Below the pieces are notes generated by a model. It was given only the letters and a program-made list of their open reading frames with translations, was not told where the DNA came from and did not search any database. From Lindgomyces ingoldianus (Eukaryota; Ascomycota; Dothideomycetes; Pleosporales; Lindgomycetaceae), in NCBI RefSeq assembly GCF_010093535.1, contig NW_022985191.1, positions 841,104-905,103 of the forward strand: a DNA stretch of 64,000 bases, written 5' to 3'. Positions 49,170 through 60,300 of this stretch are shown here, piece after piece; positions within the stretch are counted from its first letter, which is position 1; each line of letters opens with the position of its first letter. Made by a program: the position numbers and the translations under genes.

Positions 49170-52100
49170 ATAAGCTTAGTACTTGTACAACTCTAAGCTA
49201 TTAAAGTAAGCTAAAAAGCCTTCTAAAAAGCGCTTACTTTATAAAAAAGCTGCTATGTTGTAAGCTTTAAAGCTTTTTAAAAGGACTTTAAAAAACAGCT
49301 TTATATTATTAAGTAGTCTATTTCTGCCTTAACTTCTGTTATAGTAGTAGAAACTAAGAACTTACTAGCCTTAAAGCTTACCTAGAAGTGTAGAGATAGC
49401 TTAACTCTTTCCTGCCTAACGCTGCCTACAACCTGTAACCTTTTTAACCTAGTAATAAAATCTAACTAACTCCTTAATCCCCTACTGTTTAATAGAAAAC
49501 AGAAAGACCTACCTTTCTTCTTACACAAGCTTTAATATAAACTTAAAGAAAATATAGACTAATTTTTCTTTAAACACTCTTAGTTACTATATGCTTACTT
49601 TTAACTTAACTATAATATAACAGCTTTAATTAACTTACTAATAAATAAAAATATTATTAACTTAAATTAATTTATAGTGTTCCTGTAAGCAACTTATAAA
49701 GACTTAAATAAAGAGTTAATAGCCCTAAGTTGCCTAAACACCTTATAATAAAAAAGAAAAAGCTTTACTTTACACTTTACTAAGTTCTACTAACTTACAT
49801 CTAATATAGGCCTAAATAAGATAGGTCTAATTACAGCCTTATATAACTCCCTCTTAACTAAACTGTAATGCGCTATAGTAGGAGAACCCCTTCTAAATAA
49901 CCTTAACACATATGCAAACCTAATTACTACCTATAATAATAACATAAGGTTCCTCCCTGTACAAGCCCTAATACGCCCCTAAACTAGCGCAGTTGCAAAT
50001 AAGAACTTTAATATAATAGAAATTAATTTAAATTATGCTCTAGTTAGTTCTAAAGAGTGTAAAGATTATAGAAAAAAAAGTTAATGCTTTAAGTGTAGTA
50101 AGCATAGTTATATCTTCTAAAACTACTTTATTCCCCTTTCTTAAGTCTACATAAGTAGCACTACTAGCACTTATTAAAAATTCTTACTATTTTAATTTTG
50201 TTTTTATAAGGGCTTTAACTTATATTTAAGCTTTAATCCCTTTTGCTACTCTTAACATAGCTGCAGCTATAGTAGTAGAAGCCTGCAAAAAGGCTTGTCC
50301 TAGGGCTAAGTTGCCCCCTAGGACTAATTTAACACTAGATCTCTGCTAACTTATAGGCTAAGTCCCCTACTAATAACTAAAAGTACTAAGTTAATATTTC
50401 TGTATGTTTATAATAAGGAACTATATTAGCCCTAATATAAGCTCTTATTAACTTAGGAGTAAACAGCATAGGTTACATTAATAGAAAACTAGCATGTAAA
50501 CTAAATCTCTAATTAACACTACTTACCTAAATAATTTACCTAACTAGATTTAATAGAAAATAACTTAAAAAAGGTTTTATTTCTTGTACTATAACTGTTA
50601 TAATTACTTACTAACACTATAAGAAGTAGATTAAGCTTAATGTAATAAACATAGGATATTATAACCTAATTCTAGAACAACTATAGCTGTATTAGCATAA
50701 GGTTGCCTTTAATTACTAAGAGTAAGTTCTAAACTTTAACTCTTTTTAATGCTAAGATGTATACTTACGCTTACACCTAAATAACACCTAAGTAGCACTT
50801 AATATAAAAGGTTTTTAGACCTACTTTTTAATAACCTAGAGAAGAACTACCTAAGTAAGGCTAACAAGCTAGGCCTTTTACTAAGATAGGCTATGTAAAA
50901 TAATTTAATAACTACTTAAACTTAAAAAAAAGAAAGCCTTTAAGAAATCTCTACTTACCTAATTTAAACATAAACTAGGACTTAAACAGTAGATAGACAT
51001 CTACTACATAGAACCTGCCTTATTTGTAACTCTAGCTTAATAACTAGATTATAAAATCTACGCAGTTATAATTTCTAATATAGACTAAGCTTTAGCTCTT
51101 TAAAAATGCACTAACTTAAAAATAATAGTCTCTTAAGACTACTATAACCTGTTATATATCTTTTTTTAAGATAAGTCTAATAAGCTTTTAATATAATATT
51201 TATATAATTACTAAATAACCCTTAAGCCTAGTAAACAACCTAGTTATAGGCTACTATATAAGATGTTGCTAAATAAATTAAAAGTGCTTTAAAAATACCT
51301 TAATAAGAACTTAAAAAAAGGGTTTATTTAAGCTAGCTTCTTACTAGTAGCGTTACCTATACTATTTATAAAGAAACTTAGAAGTAGGCTTTAATTCTAC
51401 ATTAACTACTAAGAACTAAATACTATTACTATTAAAAACTAATACTTAATTTCTCTTTTATAGGAAACTCTAAGCTAACTAAGTAAAGCAAAGTATTTTA
51501 TAAAGTTAGATATTATTACTGCCTTTAATAAGCTAAAGATAGTAAAGGGTAACAAGTAGCTAACAGCGTTTTAGACCTAATATAGACTATTTAAGTACTT
51601 AGTAATACCCTTTAGCTTAGCTAACACGCCTAGTACTTTTTAACATTTTATAAACAACTTACTTTAACTCTACCTAGACATGTTTTGCACTATATATATT
51701 AACAACATTCTAATCTATAGTAATAGCCTTTTAGAGCACAAACAGCATATACGCCTAGTACTAAAGGCTATAAAAGAAGCAGGTCTGCAACTTAATGTAA
51801 ATAAATGTAAGTTCTACTAATTAAAGATTATATATTTAAGATATGTAATCTTTATAGATAGCATCTAAATAGACCCTATTAAAGTTTAGACTGTGCTAGA
51901 TTAGTAATACTTAAAAAACATAAAAGATATTTAAGCTTTTATAGAATTTACTAACTTCTACTAATAATTTATTAATAACTTTTTGTAGTAAGTAAGCTTT
52001 ATAATTACACTTACTAAAAAAAAAATTTAATTTAACTTTAACTTAAATTACTAATAGTCCTTTAACTAGCTAAAGAAAGCCTTTACTAAAGCTCTAATAC

Positions 52101-54110
52101 TCTGCTACTTTAACTTTAAACTACTAATACTTGTAGAAGCTAATGCCTTAGACTACATAGTAGCAGGAGTTCTCTTCTAGACTAAGCTAGACAGGACTAT
52201 TAGGCCTATTACATATTTTTTAAAAAGAATAAGTCCTGCAGAAGGCAATTATAAGATTTATAATAAAAAATTACTTGCTATAGTATACTACTTTAAATAA
52301 TAGTAACCTAAACTAGAAGGTGTAGCGCATCTAATACAGGTTCTATCTAACTATAAGAACTTATAGTACTTTACAACTATAAAACAACTTAGCTACTAAT
52401 AAGCCTATTAGTCTAAATACTTGTCTTATTTTAATTTTAAGATTACTTATTATTTTAGTTAAAATAGAGGGAAACTAGATACTCTTACAAGGCAATCCTA
52501 AAATGTCCTTACTTAGAAAGAAGTGTAAAAGGCTTAACACTAAACTTTGCTTTAACTTAAGCTATTTTTAGACCTTAACCTAAATAAAACAAATTAGATA
52601 ATTAATTAAATTATTACTAATAAGTATCTAAATAATAAATTTATTTAAGAAACTTTAAACCTGCTTTAAAACAGCACTAGTTAGTTAAAGAAGGTAACAC
52701 TAGCTAACTATAAAAACTAAAATAGTAAGCTATATTACTATAACTAACTTATAATCTTTAATTTTAATAAACTAAGAATTAAACTACTCTAAATTATACA
52801 TAACTTGCCTGTTAGAGGACACCTAGGCAGAGGAAAGACTCTTAACCTACTACAGAGAGAGTACTACTAGCCCCGCATGTTCTATACTGTACGCTAATAT
52901 GTATTATGTTACTATACTTGCTGTAAAGTAAAGGCCTTTTAAGAAAGGTATAATAGCCTGCTTAAACTACTCTTAATCTCTAAACAAGCTTAGAAAGACA
53001 TATTAATTAATTTTATTATAAACTTACTCTTATTTAAAGGGTACATAAATATTATAGTAGTTGTTAATTACTTAACTAAGTATTAACACTTAATACTATG
53101 TTCCTCTATAACTGCCCCTAATATAGCCTAGTTATTCTACTAATATGTATAGGTTTACTATAGCCTGCCTAACATAATTATATTAGACAGAGGTACACAG
53201 TTTGTCTTAGCTTTCTAGAACAAACTCTATAAATAGCTCTAAATTGTCCTCTATTTATCTACAGCTTTTTACCTAGAGACTAACAGCTAGACTAAGAACA
53301 TAAACACTGTAATAAAATAAGTCTTATAAGTGTACACAAACTACTAGTAAGATAACTAGGTAAAATAGTTAGCTATAGCATAGTTTAAAGCTAATAACAT
53401 AACATCTAAATTAACACAAGTATCCTTATTCTTAGTAAACTATAGATACTACTTTTAAATAGAATTTAAACTACTTTTAAATACCCCTTAACTAACTTAT
53501 TAATTTATATAAGTAATAAATGTAAATAGACTTATTAATAAGATCTAAAATATATCTAAATATATTTATAAAAAGCTTATATAAGCTTAAGCTTTTTAAT
53601 AAGACTACATAAACTAATTCTAAACTTCTGCCCCTATGTATGCAGCTAGTAAGAAGGTCTAGCTAGACACTAGAAATATCTAAATAAACTAATAATTAAA
53701 GAAACTTAATTAAAAGAACTTTAGCCCCTTTATAGTAGCCTATATAGTCTTATTGCACGCTTACTAATTAATCCTACCTAACAGCATAAAGATACACCCT
53801 GTGTTCTATGTATTATTGCTGCGCTAAGTAGCCTCTAAATCTAACTATCTACCTAGACAGCTAAACCTACCACCTAAACCTATTATTATAGATAATAAAC
53901 TAAAATATGTTATAAAAGACATTAAATAAATCTAGTTTAATAAAAAGAAACATATCTATAAATATCTTATAAAATAAACTAGATATAATAAACTGTTGTA
54001 GGAACCTATAGAAGCCTTACAAGAGAACTCTACAGTAACCTAATTTTACGCCTAATACCTATCTAAACTAAACCTGTACTCTAATAAAGACAACCTAATG
54101 CTAGAACTAC
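49170..54110 (+). pseudogene. gypsy D2 gag-pol remnant
   Basis: Collinear with D1: gag from about 49310, RT about 51470-51900 with the catalytic box again YINN near 51695, RNase H to about 52440, integrase about 52770-53680. It has stops in every frame. It differs from D1 mostly by transitions; some codons mutated in D1 are intact here and the reverse, so the two copies were mutated at least partly independently. Confidence 0.82.
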
Positions 54111-54149
54111 TAATGTAAAGGATTCTCTTCCTAATAAGGGGGGGGGTAC

Positions 54150-54467
54150 TGTCACAGTATCCTCCCTAGATCCTAGACATAACTGTATTAGACGTGTACT
54201 AGAGTATTATTAGTGCACGTCTAACATAAACACAACATAACATAGACATAAACTTAAGCATAAACTGCCTTAACACTAACTAAACTTAAAATAGGCTTAA
54301 TTTATACCTAAAGTGCTTAAACTTCTAAGCTAAGTATTTAATTACTAATTTCCTTCTAAACCTTTCTGTTCCTCACACAACGTCTTGTACCTACTATAAT
54401 ACCTCACGTAGTAATTAAACTAGACCTCCGTGAAGCTCTATAACCTTACTTGTGCACAATCGTGACA
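54150..54467 (+). repeat. 3' LTR of gypsy D2 (318 bp)
   Basis: The start is moderately RIPed (ccctagatcctag); the last 100 bases are intact (cctccgtgaagctc, gcacaatcgtgaca). Followed by TCCTT. Confidence 0.93.
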
Positions 54468-54472
54468 TCCTT

Positions 54473-54565
54473 ACACAACGTCTTGTACCTACTATAATAC
54501 CTTACATAGTAATTAAACTAGACTTCTGTGGAGCTCTATAACCTTACTTGTGCACAATCGTGACA
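54473..54565 (+). repeat. 3' LTR of D1, second part
   Basis: The remaining 93 bases, well preserved (ends tgcacaatcgtgaca). Together with 48578-48802 it makes exactly one 318 bp LTR. Confidence 0.92.
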
Positions 54566-55640
54566 GACACCTAGAAATAGGCACCCTTTAAAAAAGCTAA
54601 GGGCTGCTATACTATAATAGATACTAAAAGTAAAGCAACTATGCACTAAAGTGCTTAAAGAATGCAACACCTGTAATAAAAACAACTTATAAAGGCATAA
54701 GGCCTATAAATACTTACAACTAATTAAAGCCTCTAAGCAACTATAGATAATAATTATAATAGACTTTATTATAGAACTTCCTCTATTAAAGAAACTAAGA
54801 ATAGAAAAGATGTGTAATATAATTATAGTAGCTTTTAATAAAACTACTAAATATCTACACACTTAGCCTTTAGAAAAAATAATAATAGCTAAAAAATTTA
54901 TTTATAAATTAAAACAAAATGTAATATTAGTATATAGATGCCTTAAAATTATTATCTCTAACTAAGATAAACTGTTTACTAGCAGATTCTAGAAAGCAGC
55001 TATAAGGCACCTTAGTATAACGTACAAGCTATCTACAGTGTACTACCTGCAGACAGATAGCTAAACTAAAAAAGTAAAGGCTAAAGTAGAAAAGTACCTT
55101 AGAAAGTATGTCTTTTATACTTAGTATAATTAGGCAGAATAGCTTCTAATAGCACAGTTAGCTATTAACAATGTAGAATTAGCTATAATAAAGAAAACGC
55201 TATATAAAGCTAATTTTAGATATAACTTTTACTTTATACTATAAGGAAATTAACCTATAGATTCTTAGAAATTAATAGACTAGTTATTAAGCCTATAAAG
55301 CATACATAAGAAGTTAGTAACAGAAGCTAGATCTAGTAGAGAAATAATAGAGAAGTACGTAAACAAGTTACAACAACTAGGACTAGAGATCTACCTAAAA
55401 GACTATGTATATCTTAATACTAAAAACCTTAAGATACCTAGACCCTTAAGGAAGCTAGCAAAGAAAAAAATCAGACTATATAAAGTTTTATAAACTTAAC
55501 AAGATAATTATAAACTTAAGCTTCCTCTACACATAAAGATACACTTATAGTTCTATGTCTCTAAACTAGAAAAGGCACCTAAAGAAATTCCCTTATCTAC
55601 ATAAAAATAAAAAAAATAAGGAAACAGAATATAAAGTTAA

Positions 55641-56471
55641 ACACATTATTAGTAACTAGAAAAATAGAAAAAATTTTTTAGTAAAATAAAAAAAATAGCT
55701 TACTAGTAAAAACATATAGAAACTAGCTAAGAATTTGTAGAATGCGCAGCTATTAGTATAAAAGTACCTTTAGGCTTGTCTAAAAGAAACTAGCTAGGCA
55801 ATAAAGCACCTATATTAAAAGAAATAGCTACGTTACTACTAAATAGCAGCAGCCTTTAGAGACAAGTCCTAGCTAATAAGGGCTATAAAAAAAATAACTT
55901 TTTACCTCTACCTTAAAGGCTTCTATCTTGTTTAAAGAGGAAAGGTTCTTTTTTAAGTATTTTACACATTAAGCCTCTAGTAGATCTAGTAACTTTTAGA
56001 TATAATTCTGTCTAAAACGCTCTCTAGCTTTTGCCTTTAGAGTCTTCTAGACCTAACGCAACATCTTATTATTAAGCTTCTACTTATAAACCTTTATAGC
56101 AGCAGCCTTTTAAAGAAGCATCTTTTTCTCTTTCTTTAAGCGCTTTTACGCAGTGTTAGAAATAAAAGTGTTGCACTTACTATACTTTTTTACACACTTA
56201 ACACATCTGTCTAAGGACAGAGTTAACATATAAGATAACTTTAAAAATTAGCAAGCGCTATAGAGCCTTATTTTTATCTAGCAAAGAGGATTAAAACAAA
56301 GGGTAATATAAAGATAATAAGATAAATAAGACTAGCAAGCTATTTAGTTTAAAAAAGATAAATATTAAGAATGCTTTCTAGCAGGTAGGCGCCTACCTTA
56401 TAAATAAACCCTTACTAACACAGTTGTGTAAGCAGAGCAGTAAGGACGCTGCTAGAGAGAATGGGGCAGCG
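55641..56471. other. 3' non-coding region of element A
   Basis: About 830 bp between the end of integrase and the 3' LTR. RIPed, with no gene visible. It contains a perfect 14-bp palindrome GGTAGGCGCCTACC at 56384-56397 and, at its end, the purine tract that would prime plus-strand synthesis. Confidence 0.55.
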
Positions 56472-57064
56472 TGTTACAGTCTATAGTTAGACTAGCGTAA
56501 CTCTACTAGCAGTGCTCCACAATCTAGCTAGATTAGGGCAGGGTTTGCCTATAGACTAATTAGAGGACACAGAAGCAGCGCAGCTGCCTACAGTAATAGA
56601 GGAGTGCACTATCTAATAAGAAAGACAAGCTATAGGTTTAGAAGTCTAAGGGAGCTTATAGAGCTTGCTTTAGTAGACTTCTATAAACTCCTTCTACTCC
56701 CCTTAGCACCTACGCTATATGTATATAGTTTCTATATTAAACAACCTTTAAAAGGTGTGTTTAATGTTTAGTTTATTCTTTACATAGACTAAGTAGCATT
56801 TAGCTTTTTAAAAAGCTGTAATACTATTTATATATCTTGCAACATATATACCTCTAATTCTATCTAACAGGACTATTTAACCTAGCCTCCCTACTGCCGC
56901 ACACAGGGCAAACCACAATCTGGTCACCCTCTTCCCCTCTAATAGCCTATTAGCCTGTACGTAGGACTGTACACTCTATCGGATTAGCCCCTTACCACCC
57001 GTCCTACTCCTCCCCTAGGAACATCATAAGACCCGAGTGCTTCCACGAAGCAAGGATTGTAACA
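56472..57064 (+). repeat. 3' LTR of gypsy A (593 bp)
   Basis: Same length as the 5' copy. The beginning is RIPed (tgttacagtctatagttag) and the last 180 bases are preserved (cccgagtgcttccacgaag), the reverse of the 5' LTR. A purine-rich tract (agagagaatggggcagcg) immediately precedes it. Confidence 0.93.
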
Positions 57065-57069
57065 TATAT

Positions 57070-57293
57070 CTTACACTATATTACCTTCTATCCTATCCCC
57101 TAGGATTAGTTTACTAGCTTCTTATACAGCTGCTAGGTTAAACTACAATCTGCCTTCTCTATTCTGTTTTACCTATACTCTGCTAGTTAGACTGTACACC
57201 TAAACTTGCTAAGTCCTTTCCCTTCCCTCTTAACCTACTTATAGGCTGTAGTGCTTCTAAAAATACTATTTTAACAGAGTAAGGATTGTAACA
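57070..57293 (+). repeat. 5' LTR of B3, second part
   Basis: Continues the family B LTR after the TATAT duplication and ends gattgtaaca, followed by gtaattaccacc, the likely primer-binding side. It matches 8516-8740 and 28883-29105 on the opposite strand. Confidence 0.85.
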
Positions 57294-57319
57294 GTAATTA
57301 CCACCACCTGCAAAGTATA

Positions 57320-60300
57320 GCTACTTTAACATTAGACATTAGCATAACAGGCGCTTTAGCCGCTAGCACTAGCTAGACCCCTATAGCTATTAAAGAAGCA
57401 CAGAACTAACAGATACTCTACCTTTAAAATAAATTAGAACAACTTAGACTCCACCTCTAGCAACAAGGGCAACAAGGGCCTCTAAACATCTAGCAACTAC
57501 AAGCCTTTTAGGTAGAGGTGGCTAACCTTTAAAATATAACCTTTAAAAAGATTAGCATAGAGTTAAAAAAAGACTCTGCGCCTTGCCCCCTCTAAAGCGT
57601 TTAATAGAATAGTAAAAGACCTAAAACTATTCTTTACTAAGTGCTATCTCTACATGTAATACAACAAAGGTGCCTTTAGGACAGATAAAGAAATAATTTT
57701 ATAAATAAGCCTATATTTAAAAGGTTTACCTGCTGTATAGTTCTAGCCCCACACAGATAATTAGATAAACCACTGCGCAAACAGAGAACCTTTACTACTA
57801 GAGACGCAGAAAATCTTTAAAGACATTAACTTCTTTAAATTAGCCTTAACTACAATCTATAGGCTAGTTAATTAGAAAAAGCAAGCAGTTAATAAAATAA
57901 ACTCTCTACAACAAAAAAAAGCACTGTCTAGCACTACGCAGCTTGCTTTAGGGAGCAGCTAGCCATCTGTAGATAGACAGATTAGAAAGCAATAAGACAA
58001 ATGTTCTACAACAGGCTCTTTAAAGCAATTAAGGATAAATTTGCTTACATAAAAAAGCCTAAAAGCTTTAAAGAATATGTTAAAAAAGCACTTACTTATA
58101 ATAAAAGACATACTAAGCAATATAGGAAGAAAAGAATAGGTGTTACTACTTTAAAACCTAAATAGTTTTAGAAGAAGAAAGAGACTCTAAAGTTTAACAG
58201 CAAACCTATAGACCTTAGTTACGCTAAACATATGCGTAGCTTCTCTAAGAAAAAGAGCAGTTCCTCTAAGAGCGTAAAGCCACCCTTAAACAAGGAACAA
58301 AAGAAGTAGCTTAAGAAAAAGGCATGCCTTAACTGTAGAAAAGTAGGCTACTTTTAATAAAATTACCTAGACTCTAAGAAACTAGAGAATAAAGATAAAA
58401 GGTTAGCTATAAAAGCTATGCATGCTAACAAAGGTCTAACACCTAAAGAAATACATAACAGACTTAACAAGCAACTCTGCTAGAGATACAGAGCTAACTA
58501 TAAATCTTCTAACTATTTAGTAAACTATTAGAAGGTAGAGGTCTAAGAGAAAGACAGTATCTCTAGGGCTATTAAACAAGCTACAGTCCTTAAAAAATAG
58601 CAGGAATTAACGCAGGTAGTTAACTATGTTAAGAATGTAAAAAAAGAGGAAAAAAAGTACCCTCTTTAGCACAGTAGGACAGGCATCCTAGCAAAAGAAC
58701 TTAAAAAATAGTTTAAGTAAGAGGATTACTAGAAGTGCAGAGGACCTTACAACTACAACCTCTGCAGAATAGGGCTCTATAGAGTGCCCCTAAACAACAA
58801 CTATAACACCTATAAGGTTATACAAAAAATGGCTATAGTCTATTATAACATACTAGAAGAAGAAGAATAGTAGAAGTTTTTTAGAAAAATATTAACAAAC
58901 AGCAAAGAACTAGGCTAACTTATAACACCTTTACAGGTCCCCACCCTATTAAATAAAAGAGCAGACACACTGCCCCTAATAATTATAGTAATAAGGAAAA
59001 AACTTAAGGAACAGTAAATCTATAAGCACTGCATTCTATGCAGAAGTAAACAACACAACAACTTCTAGTATAGATATAGAAACTACCCCCTGCAAGTAAT
59101 CTATATAAAAGAATACCTACAATAGACCTAAGTATAGCTAATACTAATTTGTACAAACTTAGAACAGTGCCTGTACACATAGTATCTATGCACAAACAAA
59201 TATTGCATCTAACATTAGCTAACTAAGCACTGTGCTAGATAGTAGTTAATTAGCACATAAGAGAGCAAAAAATTCCTAGATACCCTAACAGCACAAACCA
59301 CAGCCTGCAAAATGCTAAATTGCTAATACTGCAGCACAGGCCCCCCCTATAAAAGGAAACTATAGAATAAATGCAGCAATGTTATTAATTGCGCCTTTTA
59401 CTATTTCTAGTAAAAAGCAAGCTAACAGAACAATTAACTCCTCTATTACTACAGAGTAGAAAGCATTAACTGCCTAGTAGACAAGTGTATAATAAAAGAG
59501 CATTAGAAATTTAAAATCTATGCTAACTAAGCATAAGAACAGATACATAGTATCCTAAGCACTAAAAAAGACAACCTAAGCCTTACCTATAACAAAATTT
59601 ACTATAACATAAGAACTCTAGTAGCAGTAGGACAAGGACTTAGAAAAAGCCTAACTACTAAGTTTACACTAAAATATAAGACTTTAATTAGAAAAGGCTT
59701 TACACTAATTAACAGTAGTTGCATGTTTACAGCAATAGACTTAACATAGGTTAAAAAACATATAATACTATATAGAGCTAAAAAAGAACCTTTTTTAGTA
59801 TCCCTAGCAGATGCATTATTAATTAAGTACAGTAGAGGGAAAATCTAGCCTAAAATAATAGAGTTAGACCTAGATACTAAAGCTACCTGTAACTAGGTAT
59901 TAATAAACATATTACTACTTAGCAGAAGATACTAGGCTATACTTAGGTATAACTAGCTTTACAGGCACAACTTTAAGATTAATTAGAAAATAATAACACT
60001 ACAACCTAGATCTAAGCACGCGCAGATAATATAGTTAACATGCTACAATAACAACTGCCTTACACACTTTTAAGTAAAACAAGGATTAGGCTACTTTCTA
60101 AAGAGAAGAAAACCTTAGAAATTCCCTTATTAGAAACTAAAAGTGTAGGCTATTTAAATAATAAAAGAAGAACTAGAGAAAGTTCCCTTTAAGCAGCTTT
60201 AAAAAAAACAGGACTTAGACTAGGTAGAAATCTACTAAATTACAGAAGAACCTAAGGAAGGATTACTAGAAAAATACAGAGACTATAAAGACATGTTTAA

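Larger units (their letters stand above)
48803..54467 (+). mobile_element. D2: Ty3/gypsy retrotransposon, 5665 bp
   Basis: Complete element of the same family as D1, with 318 bp LTRs at both ends and target duplication TCCTT (48798-48802 and 54468-54472), inserted in the 3' LTR of D1. The polypurine tract gggggggg precedes the 3' LTR. It is RIPed throughout its interior, so neither copy is active. Confidence 0.94.
43233..54565 (+). mobile_element. D1: Ty3/gypsy retrotransposon interrupted by D2
   Basis: 5' LTR 43233-43550 (318 bp). The 3' LTR is split into 48578-48802 and 54473-54565 (225 + 93 = 318 bp). Target duplication GACAC (43228-43232 and 54566-54570), within the integrase of element A. 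Without D2 it is about 5.66 kb, the same as D2. A run of Gs (gaagggggg) precedes its 3' LTR as polypurine tract. Confidence 0.93.
35400..55640 (+). pseudogene. gypsy A gag-pol remnant (three segments)
   Basis: Segments 35400-39409, 42726-43232 and 54571-55640, separated by C2 and D1. The RT lies at about 38620-39250, with an LPFGL-type segment changed to MLFSL and the catalytic box reading YLDN at 38921-38932. C2 splits RNase H right after a DAS-x-GAS stretch (about 39385-39409). Integrase: a C-x2-C pair at about 54663-54674, a DFI-x-ELP segment near 54762 and a degenerate LST-x-YYLQTD segment near 55030-55065. Every frame carries many TAA/TAG. Confidence 0.8.
34740..57064 (+). mobile_element. 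A: Ty3/gypsy retrotransposon with nested C2, D1 and D2
   Basis: 593 bp LTRs (34740-35332 and 56472-57064), TG...CA ends, and target duplication TATAT (34735-34739 and 57065-57069). Removing C2 and D1 with their duplications leaves about 7.67 kb, a normal gypsy size. Order gag, protease, RT, RNase H, integrase. The sequence on either side joins into one family B LTR, which proves the insertion point. Confidence 0.93.

Noticed and set aside
59004..59195. 63-codon minus-strand ORF rich in Tyr, Leu and Cys
   Set aside because: Antisense to the B3 gag-pol remnant, a chance opening.
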